From Nannocystis punicea (GTDB lineage: Bacteria; Myxococcota_A; Polyangia; Nannocystales; Nannocystaceae): 64,000 nucleotides of DNA. Of this stretch, positions 24,176 to 34,421 are shown one piece after another. Position numbers and translations under genes: made by a program. The stretch lies in NCBI RefSeq assembly GCF_026965555.1, contig NZ_CP114040.1:11052001-11116000 (forward strand), given 5' to 3'. The notes under the pieces are model-generated. The model did no database searches and had not been told where the DNA came from. It saw only the letters and a list, made by a program, of their open reading frames with translations. Positions within the stretch are counted from its first letter, which is position 1. Every line of letters starts with the position of its first letter.

Positions 24176-25141
24176 TCAGGGGTCGTCGTCGGGGGTGCGC
24201 TCGAAGTCGACGATGACCGGGCAGTGGTCGCTCAGATCGGCGTAGTCGCGCTCCGGATGGGTCGGGGTCGAGCGGAACGGCCGACAGGCATGACGCGCGC
24301 AGTGTAGGAGCGGCTCGGCGTGTACCTTCGTGACCTCGGCCGCGAGGAGCCCGCGGACCCACACCAGGTCGAGGAGGGATGGTTCGTGCCAGGCATCTCG
24401 CCGCGCGCCGTCCCAGTAGGCCGAGCAGCCTGAACTGTTGACCACTCGCTGCAGACCCACTTTACCGAGGCGCGCATCGAGTGCTTGCAATTCTTCGTCG
24501 GGCATCCCCCGGGAAGGTCCGGTCGCGTTGAAGTCGCCGAGGACGATGACATCGTCGTCATCTCGCGCGATCTCCTCGACGATCTCGGCCAGCACCTCCC
24601 ACTGCGAGCGACGCAGCGCGTAGCCCTCGTCGCGCGCCTTGAGGTGGACCACCAGCACGTGGAAGTCGGGCCCGCCGCCGCGCGCGCGCAAGTAGCCCGA
24701 AAGGCCAGGTCGCACCGGCCCGCCCATCGCCAGCCGCGCGTGCTCTCGCGGCGCGCCGATCAGCTCGAGCGCGGCCGGATCGTAGAGGAAGCCCAGCCGC
24801 TGTCCGCCGCGCCCGCCTGCCTCCGAGAGCACCAGCTCCCAGCCCGGCATCGACTGCTTCAGTCGCTCCGCGTCGTGGATCTCCTGCACCGCGATCACGT
24901 CGGCCGCGAGCTCGGGCAAGCGGGCGGACAGGCGCGCGAGGTCTTGCCCCTCGGCGGGGAAGTTGCGCAGGTTCCACGTCGCCACCCGCAGCTGCTCCGT
25001 CGACTTGCCCGGCGCGGCGCCCTCCCCGGGCAAACCCCACCAGCGGCGCAGGTGCTCACCCGCGAGCGACCACGTCAACACCAGCGCGAGCACCAGCGCG
25101 AGGCCGAGCCAGCGCGGCCGTCGTCTCCGCCGTCGCGTCAC
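24176..25141 (-). CDS. Endonuclease/exonuclease/phosphatase-family protein (paralogue)
   Basis: EEP-fold hydrolase (321 aa), paralogue of 7336-8232. An Arg-rich N-terminus and one transmembrane helix (WLGLALVLALVLTWSLA) anchor it. Motifs: VATWNLRNFP, AVQEIHD (metal Glu), VHLKARDEG, LGDFNATG and SDHCPV. GTG 25141 follows the upstream stop by one base, so the genes are coupled; an upstream ATG in the same frame would overlap the preceding gene. Family members are nucleases or phosphodiesterases. The presence of two membrane-tethered EEP proteins suggests extracellular nucleic-acid or lipid degradation, by inference. Confidence 0.8.
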   Translation of the reverse strand: MTRRRRRRPRWLGLALVLALVLTWSLAGEHLRRWWGLPGEGAAPGKSTEQLRVATWNLRNFPAEGQDLARLSARLPELAADVIAVQEIHDAERLKQSMPGWELVLSEAGGRGGQRLGFLYDPAALELIGAPREHARLAMGGPVRPGLSGYLRARGGGPDFHVLVVHLKARDEGYALRRSQWEVLAEIVEEIARDDDDVIVLGDFNATGPSRGMPDEELQALDARLGKVGLQRVVNSSGCSAYWDGARRDAWHEPSLLDLVWVRGLLAAEVTKVHAEPLLHCARHACRPFRSTPTHPERDYADLSDHCPVIVDFERTPDDDP

Positions 25142-25142
25142 G

Positions 25143-25649
25143 TCAGGCCTCGAACTCGTACTCGGTGAACCCGAGCTCGAAGGTGCAGGCCAGCGCCGGA
25201 GCGATCGCCGTCGGCGGAGCGGCCGCGTGCTGCACCACGTACGGACCGGCGAGGCGGACCACCGCGTCGGGCGCGTGCGCAAGACCTGTCCCGAAGGTCA
25301 GGCGCCTGCCGCCGCCGGGCGCGTCGACCTGCGCGAGCAGCTGCAGCGCCGTCGCCTCCTCGGGGCCCTGGGCGTAAACGTCGCAGCCGGCCGCGTCGGC
25401 GGCGGTCTGCTCGACCTCGACCTCGACGCGCATCGACCAACCCCGCCGCGTCGCTCTGCGCTGGAGATCGGCGAGCAGATCGGCGGCGGCGAACTCGTGG
25501 ATATCGTCGTCGTCGAGCGCCCCGGGCTGCGCGACCGGCAGCGCGACGGTGTAGACCGGGCAGAACACCGCGCCCCCGTTCGGATCGCCGACGCCGAACA
25601 CGCAGCGCAGCGCGATCAGGCCGGGGGCGGTACATGCATGTTCGGACAT
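25143..25649 (-). CDS. Hypothetical protein
   Basis: Protein of 168 aa of unknown family. It starts at ATG 25649 inside a GGACATGTCC palindrome and GAGGG precedes the ATG by 2-6 bases. It is rich in Ala, Asp and Val, has several Cys (about 5) and no signal peptide or transmembrane helix. Its last codon is one base from the EEP gene, so the two are probably co-translated. An ORF extension of 17 codons upstream is possible but lacks a better start. Confidence 0.5.
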   Translation of the reverse strand: MSEHACTAPGLIALRCVFGVGDPNGGAVFCPVYTVALPVAQPGALDDDDIHEFAAADLLADLQRRATRRGWSMRVEVEVEQTAADAAGCDVYAQGPEEATALQLLAQVDAPGGGRRLTFGTGLAHAPDAVVRLAGPYVVQHAAAPPTAIAPALACTFELGFTEYEFEA

Positions 25650-25721
25650 GTCCCTCGGGACACCGTCATCGCGCCGGGCGGCGACCAGACGCAGGCGCAT
25701 GGGACATGTCCGAAAGGACTG

Positions 25722-26036
25722 CTAGCCCTCGCCGCGCATCATCGGCCGCTTGCGCTGGCGACGCTTCCGGCGGCGCTCGGCCTCACGGAGCTTGCGCTTC
25801 ATCTTCACGCTCGGCTTCTCGTAGTGGCGGCGGCGCTTGATCTCGCGGAGCACGCCCTCGCTGGCCATCAGGCGGCGGAGCTTGCGGATCGCCCGCTCGA
25901 CGCCGCGCTCGTCGACCTTGACCTCCAGCGGGCGGCCCGTCACCGGCCGATGATCGTTCACGGTGGTGGCGGGGTTCGGGAGCGGCTCGCGGCGCTGGTT
26001 GTAGTCGGAGAACTCTTCGTCGGTTTGGCGGGCCAT
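25722..26036 (-). CDS. rpsU: Ribosomal protein S21 with N-terminal extension
   Basis: Small-subunit ribosomal protein bS21, which assists initiation. The family core (LEVKVDERGVERAIRKLRRLMASEGVLREIKRRRHYEKPSVKMKRKLRE) spans about residues 38-85, followed by a strongly basic tail. The total of 104 aa exceeds the usual 60-75 because of a ~37-residue N-terminal extension (MARQTDEEFSDYNQRREPLP...). ATG 26036 is the best start. It lies between the SDR gene (65-bp gap) and the hypothetical gene (72-bp gap). Confidence 0.92.
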   Translation of the reverse strand: MARQTDEEFSDYNQRREPLPNPATTVNDHRPVTGRPLEVKVDERGVERAIRKLRRLMASEGVLREIKRRRHYEKPSVKMKRKLREAERRRKRRQRKRPMMRGEG

Positions 26037-26101
26037 GGTTGGAAGGCCGCAATGGATAGGAGATCCCGCGGCGGCGGTCAAGCGGCCCGCCTGGCCGAGG
26101 T

Positions 26102-26878
26102 TCACACGCCGGCGACGCCACCGGCGGCCAAGCGGCCGCCGTCGACGGCGATGACCTGGCCGCTGACGAACGAACTGCGGGCCAGGAACAGCACGGTCTC
26201 GGCCACGTCCTCCGGCGTGCCGATCCGCCGGAGCGGGATCGCGCGCAGAATCCGCGCGCGGATCTCCGACCCTTCGGCGAACCGCGGATCTTCTTCAGGC
26301 CAGGCGACGGTGCCGGGCGCCACGCCATTGACCCGCACCGCCGGCGCCAGCTCGACGGCCAGCGCCTTCGTCGCCATCAGCAGCCCCGCCTTCGCGGTGC
26401 AATGATCGAGATAACCCCGCCACGGCTGCAGCGCCGCGACGTCGAGGATGTTGACCACCGACCCGCGCGCCGCGACGAGCGCCGGCACCAGCGCCCGCGT
26501 GAGCGACACCGGCGCCACCAGGTTCACCTCCAGCACGCGCCGCAGATCGTCGTCGCCACGCGCCGTGAACTCACCCCGCTCGAAGGACGCCGCGCTGTTC
26601 ACGAGCAGGTCGAGTCGACCGCCGGCCGGCCCCGACGCATCGACGACCTGCTTCGCCAGGGAGGCTCGCGCCGCCTCCGCCGCGAGATCGGCCTGAATCG
26701 TGCCGACACACCCCGCGCCCAGCGCCGTCGCCAATTCCCTCGCCGCAGCCTCGCTGCGGTAATAGTGCAACCAGACGCGATAACCCGCGCCCGCGAGCGC
26801 GGTGGTGATCGCCCGGCCGACTCGCACGGCCCCGCCCGTGACCAGCGCGATTGGCGCCGAATGCTCGGAGAGCTCCAT
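26102..26878 (-). CDS. SDR-family oxidoreductase, pteridine-reductase-like
   Basis: Short-chain dehydrogenase (258 aa). The cofactor motif TGGAVRVGRAI (about 14-24) and HYYRS (phosphate contact, NADPH) match the pteridine reductase/FolM type, where TGxxxRxG is characteristic. NSAA (about 91-94) and PGTVAWPE follow. At the catalytic YxxxK position the sequence reads HCTAK, with Lys present but His where Tyr is expected. It diverges from the MerR gene and lies close to folE, which supports a pterin or folate role. Substituted Tyr means activity or mechanism may differ. Confidence 0.75.
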   Translation of the reverse strand: MELSEHSAPIALVTGGAVRVGRAITTALAGAGYRVWLHYYRSEAAARELATALGAGCVGTIQADLAAEAARASLAKQVVDASGPAGGRLDLLVNSAASFERGEFTARGDDDLRRVLEVNLVAPVSLTRALVPALVAARGSVVNILDVAALQPWRGYLDHCTAKAGLLMATKALAVELAPAVRVNGVAPGTVAWPEEDPRFAEGSEIRARILRAIPLRRIGTPEDVAETVLFLARSSFVSGQVIAVDGGRLAAGGVAGV

Positions 26879-26936
26879 CGGGGACAGAGCCTACCGATCT
26901 CACGCGCAGACGCCACCCTCAGACTCTCTCGCAATA

Positions 26937-26966
26937 TTGACTGTTACGATAGGTCACGCGTAGGAT
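26937..26966 (+). promoter_or_regulatory. Promoter of merR-type gene
   Basis: TTGACT and TAGGAT are separated by 18 bp. The -10 ends six bases before ATG 26973, so transcription would begin at or next to the ATG. A longer-than-17-bp spacer is usual for promoters that MerR proteins control, so autoregulation is possible. Confidence 0.6.
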
Positions 26967-26972
26967 TTAATC

Positions 26973-27458
26973 ATGTCGGGGTCGGAACGGACGCTCAGTT
27001 TGAAGGACATGCTGGCCGGAAGCGGCTGCACTCCGCGGACAGTGCGGTTTTATGAGCGTGAGGGGTTGCTGCGGGCCACGCGGACGCGCGGGGGGCACCG
27101 CGCGTTTTCGCCCGAGGAGCTCGACCGTCTCAACTTCATCGTCGCGCTGCGGGAGGCAGGCTGGTCGCTCGAGGAGATCGCCGAGCTCCTCGCCGTCCGC
27201 GGGACCGCCGCCAGCGATCGTGAGGCGTGCCGGCGGATCGACCAGACCTTGCACGCGCGACTCGGCGAGCTCGAGCGCAAGCTCGACCTGTTGACGCGGC
27301 TGCGCAGCGACCTCGAGGGCACCCGCAAGGCGCTCGCAGTGTGCAGCGAGTGCACCCAGGAGTCTCCCGATCGGGCGCGCTGCCTCGGCTGCACGCGGCT
27401 GCCTGAGCCGGCCGAGTTACCGCGAGGGTTCCGGCTGACCTGGCGGATCGACGGCTAG
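26973..27458 (+). CDS. MerR-family transcriptional regulator
   Basis: MerR-type regulator (161 aa). The winged helix-turn-helix begins MLAGSGCTPRTVRFYEREGLLRATRT (about 13-38), with the typical RFYExxGLL. A long dimerisation helix follows (about 80-115), then a Cys-rich end with VCSECTQE and CLGCTR (four Cys in two CxxC pairs), a likely zinc or metal site. Metal or redox sensing is therefore possible. It is divergent from the SDR gene and upstream of folE. The promoter spacing suggests a leaderless transcript. Confidence 0.85.
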   Translation: MSGSERTLSLKDMLAGSGCTPRTVRFYEREGLLRATRTRGGHRAFSPEELDRLNFIVALREAGWSLEEIAELLAVRGTAASDREACRRIDQTLHARLGELERKLDLLTRLRSDLEGTRKALAVCSECTQESPDRARCLGCTRLPEPAELPRGFRLTWRIDG

Positions 27459-27485
27459 CGCACGTGCTTCGACCGCGCGGACCGG

Positions 27486-27491
27486 GTATAT
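27486..27491 (+). promoter_or_regulatory. -10-like GTATAT before folE
   Basis: GTATAT ends six bases before the GTG start of folE with no ribosome-binding site between, consistent with a leaderless mRNA. Confidence 0.35.
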
Positions 27492-27497
27492 CGGGCC

Positions 27498-28082
27498 GTG
27501 GCCTCTTCCAAGCGCGCTGAACAAGAGCCCGCGATCGACCGCCGGATCGCCCTCGAGCAGGCGATCACGGCGCTCCTCGAGGCCTGCGGGCTCGATCTGC
27601 GGCACAAGGACTTCACGAGCACGCCGAGTCGAGTCGCGCGCGTCTGGTCGCAGGAGTTCCTGTCGGGCTTCGACATGGACCCGGCCAAGATCCTCGGCGA
27701 CCCGGTCGAGGGCGAGGGTGAATCGGCGCTCGTCGTGGTGCGGGGGATCCCCTTCCACGGCCTCTGCCCGCACCACTTGCTCCCCTACACCGGCACCGCC
27801 ACCGTCGCCTATCTGCCCGACACCAAGCTGGCCGGCTTCGGGCGCCTCGCCGATCTCGTCGCCTGCTTCACGCGCCGCCTCACCCTGCAGGAGCGCGCCT
27901 GCAACGACGTCGTCGACGCGCTGGTCGAGCACCTCGGCGCGCGCGGGGCCGGCTGCGTCATGCGTGGGCGACACACCTGCCTCAGCATCCCGGACAACAA
28001 GCACGGCGCCGAGGTCGTGACCAGCTCGGTGCGCGGCGAGCTGTCGGCCAGGCCTGACCTGCAGGCCCAGCTGTTCGCGTGA
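27498..28082 (+). CDS. folE: GTP cyclohydrolase I
   Basis: First enzyme of tetrahydrofolate (and tetrahydropterin) synthesis, converting GTP to dihydroneopterin triphosphate; 194 aa. Zinc ligands appear as Cys90 and His93 (GLCPHHLLPYTG), and a third Cys lies in GAGCVMRG near residue 157. The substrate-binding YTGTATVAYLPD and TSSVRG segments are present. GTG 27498 is the likely start. The stop overlaps the next gene (GTGA). Confidence 0.92.
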   Translation: MASSKRAEQEPAIDRRIALEQAITALLEACGLDLRHKDFTSTPSRVARVWSQEFLSGFDMDPAKILGDPVEGEGESALVVVRGIPFHGLCPHHLLPYTGTATVAYLPDTKLAGFGRLADLVACFTRRLTLQERACNDVVDALVEHLGARGAGCVMRGRHTCLSIPDNKHGAEVVTSSVRGELSARPDLQAQLFA

Positions 28083-28765
28083 CCGGTCTCCGCCTCTATC
28101 TCGTTCGCCACGGCGAGCCTGTCGATTCGGACATGTTCATCGGGCACGCCGACGTCGGTCTGTCGGCGCGAGGCCTCCGGCAGGCCGAGGCAGCCGCGCG
28201 AGCCCTGGCCGACGTGCCGCTGGCCGCGATCTACAGCTCCGACCTCGAGCGGGCCACGATCGGCGCCGCGCGGATCGCCGCACTCGGACCTGAGCGTCCT
28301 GCGCCGGTGGCCCTGCCGGCGCTCCGCGAGATGAACCTCGGCGTGCTCGAGCGCGTGGCCTTCCGCGAAGGCCGCGCACGTGTGCCCGAGCTCGCCGGCA
28401 TCGGCTACGACGACCTCCTCGATCATCGCTTCCCTGGCGGGGAGAGCGTACGCGACCTCGCCGATCGGGTGGTCCCCTGCATCACGGCGCTCGTGGCTCG
28501 CCATCTGCGCGGCCCGGACCAGCCTCGCCGCAGCCCGGCCCCGGCGGTCGCGATCGTCGCCCACAACACCGTCAACCGCCTGGTGTTGGCCAGCGCGGCG
28601 GGCCTCGGGCCGGCCGGGTACACGCGCTTCGAACAGGCCCACGGGTCGCTCAGCCGGGTCGACTTTCCTGACACCTGGAGCGCAGCGGACCCATGGGCGG
28701 CGACGCGGATCGGGCTCGTCAATTGGCTGCCCGAGACGAGCGAAACGAGCAGCGGAAGTCGCTAG
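28079..28765 (+). CDS. Histidine phosphatase (phosphoglycerate mutase-like)
   Basis: Histidine phosphatase superfamily protein (228 aa). The RHGE motif (residues 10-13) holds the phosphorylated His. SSDLERAT and a distal His in VAHNTVNRL complete the active site. GESVRDLADR is a family-type segment. Such enzymes include alpha-ribazole phosphatases and broad phosphomonoesterases; substrate unknown. The GTG start overlaps the folE stop, so it might remove a phosphate from a pterin intermediate, but that is speculation. Confidence 0.8.
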   Translation: MTGLRLYLVRHGEPVDSDMFIGHADVGLSARGLRQAEAAARALADVPLAAIYSSDLERATIGAARIAALGPERPAPVALPALREMNLGVLERVAFREGRARVPELAGIGYDDLLDHRFPGGESVRDLADRVVPCITALVARHLRGPDQPRRSPAPAVAIVAHNTVNRLVLASAAGLGPAGYTRFEQAHGSLSRVDFPDTWSAADPWAATRIGLVNWLPETSETSSGSR

Positions 28766-28856
28766 AGCAATTCCTGCGCGTTTGTGCCCCAAGCGGCCTG
28801 CTGGCCCGCGGACTGGTGGCGGCCGGCAGCACGCGGGGTATAAAGCAGCGTCGCCC

Positions 28857-29573
28857 ATGCTCACGGCCAGGTCCACACCGCTGCCCGAAGTTCTGGCGGC
28901 GTTGCCGATCTTCCCGCTGCCGAACGTCGTCCTCCTGCCGGGCATGGTGCTGCCGCTCAACGTGTTCGAGCCGCGCTACCTGCAGCTCGTGGACCACGCG
29001 CTGAATGAAGGCCAGCACATCGGCGTGCCGCTGCTGCGGCCGCGCGGCGAACGGACCGCGGAGCGGCGACCCGCCTTCGAACCGGTGTTCGGGCTCGGCA
29101 AGCTGGTGTTTCACCTGCGCCTGCCCGACGGTCGGCGACTGATCCGCCTCGAGGGCCTCGGGCGCGTGCAGCTGGTGCGCGAGCTGCCGATGACCAACCT
29201 CTTCCGCCAGGTCGAGGTCGCGGCGCTGCCGGAGCCGCCGGTGTTCGACAAGTCGTCGCTGCTGCTGCTGCGCTCGCAGATCGAGCGGCTGGCGCGGCTG
29301 TCGGGCGACGACGGCGACGCGCTCGGCTCGCTGCTCGCCCTGCCCGACCCGCGGATCCTCCTCTACGCGCTCACCGCCTTCCTCCCCAGCCTCGAGCTGC
29401 TGGGCGGCCACGACGTCGCCTCCGCCGCCGCCCGCCGCGAGCTCGTCGACCTGCAGCAGCAGAGCCTGGCCGCCGAGACGCCCGAGGACCGCCTCGGCTT
29501 CCTCGTCGACCGCACCGCGACGCTCCTCCGCCGCCTCGGCGACGGCACCGAGGCCTCGATCCTGCTCAATTAA
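28857..29573 (+). CDS. LON substrate-binding domain protein
   Basis: Stand-alone LON N-terminal domain protein (238 aa), with no ATPase or protease part. The characteristic start LPIFPLPNVVLLPGMVLPLNVFEPRYLQLV lies at about 16-45, followed by IGVPLLRP. The rest is helical. Such proteins are found beside housekeeping genes; their role (protein binding) is uncertain. It ends at a terminator. Confidence 0.85.
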   Translation: MLTARSTPLPEVLAALPIFPLPNVVLLPGMVLPLNVFEPRYLQLVDHALNEGQHIGVPLLRPRGERTAERRPAFEPVFGLGKLVFHLRLPDGRRLIRLEGLGRVQLVRELPMTNLFRQVEVAALPEPPVFDKSSLLLLRSQIERLARLSGDDGDALGSLLALPDPRILLYALTAFLPSLELLGGHDVASAAARRELVDLQQQSLAAETPEDRLGFLVDRTATLLRRLGDGTEASILLN

Positions 29574-29579
29574 GAGTTC

Positions 29580-29611
29580 GAAGGGACATGTCCGATACGA
29601 CATGTCCCTTC
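29580..29611. terminator. Palindromic terminator carrying GGGACATGTC
   Basis: A perfect 13-bp inverted repeat (GAAGGGACATGTC at 29580-29592 with its complement at 29599-29611, loop CGATAC) lies between the convergent stops of the LON-domain gene and mrp, followed by TATTCTG. It is the clearest example of the window's palindrome family and probably ends transcription from both sides. Confidence 0.7.
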
Positions 29612-29635
29612 TATTCTGCCCCAAGGGACAGCCGC

Positions 29636-30721
29636 TCAGGTCACCGTGCGCAGCAGGCTGCTGCGCTTGGGCCCGGTCGCGCTGAGCTTGCTGAGGGCCA
29701 GGGCGGCGCGGGCGGCCACGCTGGTGAAGGCCTTGGCCTGCTCGCTGTCGGGCGCGCCCTCGACGACGGGGACGCCGGACTCGCCGCCGTAGGACACCTT
29801 GTTGTCGATGGGGACCTGGCCGAGCAGCTCGACGCCGAGCTCGCGGGCCAGGGCCGCGCCGCCGCCGCTGGCGAAGATGGCGTCGTGGTGGCCGCAGGAC
29901 GGGCACACGTAGTAGCTCATGTTCTCGACCACGCCGACGACGGGGACCTCGAGCTTGTTGAACATGTTGACCGCGCGGCGGACGTCGATGAGCGCGACCT
30001 CCTGCGGCGTGGTGACCATGATCGAGCCGGTGATCGGGATCAGCTGGGCGAGCGAGAGCTGGGCGTCACCTGTCCCCGGGGGCAGGTCGACGATCAGGTA
30101 GTCGATGTCGCCCCAGTCCACGTCCTCGAGGAACTGCTTGAGCAGCTTGTGGATCATCGGCCCGCGCCAGACCACGGCGTTGCCGGGCTCGACGAAGAAG
30201 GCGACGCTCATCACCGGGATGCCGCGGTAGAGCGCGGGGCTGATGCGGTCGCCGGCGAGGGTGGTCGACGTCTCGCGCTCGGGGGTGCCGAGCATCTTCG
30301 GCACGCTGGGCCCGTAGATGTCGGCGTCGAGGAGCGCCACCTTGGCGCCGAGGCGGTGCAGCGCAGTCGCCACGTTGACGCTGACGGTGCTCTTGCCGAC
30401 GCCGCCCTTGCCGGCCGCGACCGCGAGGATGTTCTTGACCGTGGGCAGGCGGTTCAGGTCCTGGCGCGCCGGCTTCTGCGGCACCTTGAGGCCCCACTCG
30501 ATCGTGCCGCGGAGGTTGCGAGCGGCGAGCGCCGCGCGCACCGACGCCTCGAGGGCGTCGCGCAGCGGGAAGCCCGGCGAGATCAGGTCGATTCTGAACG
30601 TGGCCTCGCCCGCGGCGTCGATGCGGACGTCCGAGACCTGGTCGGCGACGATCTCGCGGCCGGTCGCCGGGTCCTTCACGCCCGACAGCGCGGCCAGCAC
30701 TTGCTCCACGGTGACGCTCAT
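29636..30721 (-). CDS. mrp: Mrp/ApbC-type iron-sulphur cluster carrier ATPase
   Basis: Mrp/NBP35 family P-loop protein (361 aa) that transfers Fe-S clusters. An N-terminal MIP18-like domain (about 1-90) precedes a ParA-type ATPase. Walker A is GKGGVGKST (about 104-112); LLDADIYGPS and VDLPPGTGD are also intact. The cluster-binding CPSC is at about 280-283. It overlaps the 2Fe-2S ferredoxin-like gene by 4 bp (ATGA), indicating a coupled pair in Fe-S metabolism. Confidence 0.93.
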   Translation of the reverse strand: MSVTVEQVLAALSGVKDPATGREIVADQVSDVRIDAAGEATFRIDLISPGFPLRDALEASVRAALAARNLRGTIEWGLKVPQKPARQDLNRLPTVKNILAVAAGKGGVGKSTVSVNVATALHRLGAKVALLDADIYGPSVPKMLGTPERETSTTLAGDRISPALYRGIPVMSVAFFVEPGNAVVWRGPMIHKLLKQFLEDVDWGDIDYLIVDLPPGTGDAQLSLAQLIPITGSIMVTTPQEVALIDVRRAVNMFNKLEVPVVGVVENMSYYVCPSCGHHDAIFASGGGAALARELGVELLGQVPIDNKVSYGGESGVPVVEGAPDSEQAKAFTSVAARAALALSKLSATGPKRSSLLRTVT

Positions 30722-31122
30722 GCCTTCTTCTCCTCCGCCGCCGTCGCGTCGGGGACCTCATGCCCCTCGAGCGCGGACAGGTCGAGCAGGTTGTCCTTGG
30801 GCAGGCGGTGGCGCCGCAGCGCCTCGCCTGGTTCGCCGGCGAGCACGTGCTCGCGCATGAGCGCGTCCGCCGTCGCCACGTCCATGCGCCCGTAGTACGT
30901 CGCGCCGCCCTCGTCGTCGACGACCAGCACGGTGACCCCTGACTCACACGGACCGAGGCACGTGCAACCCATCACGCGCAGCCGAGTCTTGAGACCGAGC
31001 TCGACGCGGAGCTGCTTGAGGCGGTCGAGCACGTCTTTGCTGCCACGACGCATGCAGCTGCCCTGGATCGCGTCCGGGTCGCGCAAGTTCTGGCAGACGA
31101 ACACGAGCGAAGGCTGCTTCAT
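30718..31122 (-). CDS. Thioredoxin-like [2Fe-2S] ferredoxin
   Basis: Ferredoxin-type protein (134 aa) with the CxN(x)n-CMRRGS and GCTCLGPCESG segments, supplying four Cys (about 10, 23, 55/57 and 61) as in thioredoxin-like 2Fe-2S ferredoxins. GVTVLVVDDEGGATYYGRMD follows. The C-terminal tail is Lys/Glu-rich. It precedes mrp with overlapping stop and start, so it may give electrons or clusters to Mrp. The positions of the Cys are approximate. Confidence 0.8.
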   Translation of the reverse strand: MKQPSLVFVCQNLRDPDAIQGSCMRRGSKDVLDRLKQLRVELGLKTRLRVMGCTCLGPCESGVTVLVVDDEGGATYYGRMDVATADALMREHVLAGEPGEALRRHRLPKDNLLDLSALEGHEVPDATAAEEKKA

Positions 31123-31151
31123 GGCGCGGCGCTCACCTGTAGCACGGGGAC

Positions 31152-31180
31152 TTTGCCTGGCCGTCGCGCCGGCTTACAAT
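31152..31180 (+). promoter_or_regulatory. Promoter of def
   Basis: TTTGCC and TACAAT are 17 bp apart and lie 24 bases before ATG 31205. No strong Shine-Dalgarno sequence is seen (AGGTT at -6). Confidence 0.5.
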
Positions 31181-31204
31181 ATCGGCGGAGCCAACGCACA
31201 GGTT

Positions 31205-31768
31205 ATGGCAGTCCTCGACATCGTCAAGTATCCCGACCAGCGGCTGCGCGAAGCGACGTTCGACGTCGGCGAGATCACCGACGACATCCGTCAACTCGTA
31301 CGCGACCTGATCGACACGATGTACTCGCTCAACGCCGCCGGCATCGCCGCCATCCAGGTCGGGCGGCTCGAGCGGATCTTCGTGCTCGACGGCAAGGTCC
31401 CCGCCGGCGGCGACGACAACAGCCCCCCGCTCGTCTTCATCAACCCCGAGTTGGTCGAGACCGGCAAGGGCCTCGCGGTCGCCGAAGAGGGCTGCCTCAG
31501 CTTCCCGGGCGTCTACGTCGACATCAAGCGCCCGCGCTGGGCCAAGGTCCGCGCCCGCGACGTCGACGGCAACACCGTCGAGGTCGACGGCGACGGCCTC
31601 CTCGGCCGCGCCCTGCAGCACGAGCACGACCACCTCACCGGCAAGCTGATGATCGACCTCGTCGGCACGATCAAGAAAGAAGTCATCAAGCGCAAGATGA
31701 AGCGCTGGCACGCCGAGCACGACGGCGAGAAGCCCGCCGCCACCCCGAGCTTGCCCGAGCTCGTCTAG
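31205..31768 (+). CDS. def: Peptide deformylase
   Basis: Removes the formyl group from nascent N-termini (187 aa). The three motifs are present: GIAAIQVG (about 46-53), EEGCLSFP (94-101; Cys97 ligand) and QHEHDHLTG (138-146; His139 and His143 with Glu140). Motif 1 has Ile at the usual GLAAPQ position. The C-terminus is basic. It ends in an intrinsic terminator. The upstream ferredoxin gene diverges. Confidence 0.93.
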   Translation: MAVLDIVKYPDQRLREATFDVGEITDDIRQLVRDLIDTMYSLNAAGIAAIQVGRLERIFVLDGKVPAGGDDNSPPLVFINPELVETGKGLAVAEEGCLSFPGVYVDIKRPRWAKVRARDVDGNTVEVDGDGLLGRALQHEHDHLTGKLMIDLVGTIKKEVIKRKMKRWHAEHDGEKPAATPSLPELV

Positions 31769-31801
31769 CCGCGAGCCGCACTGGCCCCGAGGACGAGGCG
31801 A

Positions 31802-31836
31802 GGCCGCCCGGAGACCCGGGCGGCCGATGATTTTTG
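31802..31836 (+). terminator. Intrinsic terminator after def
   Basis: Perfect 10-bp arms GGCCGCCCGG/CCGGGCGGCC (31802-31811, 31816-31825) around AGAC, then GATGATTTTTG with five T (31831-31835). Confidence 0.85.
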
Positions 31837-32003
31837 TCGAGGACGACGAGGCCGCCGCTTGGGCCGCCGATGAGGTTCCGGCGACCGCCCGCGCAGCTGC
31901 GACCCGGACGGGACGCTCGCAGCGCCACCGCGGCGGTCCGGGCGACCGGCCGCGAAAGTCGAGCCCGCCTGGACTCGAGCGACGCGGACGCCGCCGCGGC
32001 CCG

Positions 32004-34301
<2,298 letters not shown>

Positions 34302-34421
34302 AGGGCCTGCAAGATACTCGCAGCGGCCCACGTCGTCACGTTCCCGGCGCGCATGCCGGCGCGCAGGCCGGTTCACGGGCGCGCGCAGGCACCTACGCGC
34401 GCCGGTCGAGGCCGGCGCTGG

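Noticed and set aside
24176..25282. Longer N-terminus of the second EEP protein
   Set aside because: It would overlap the preceding gene in another frame; GTG 25141 is coupled to that gene's stop.
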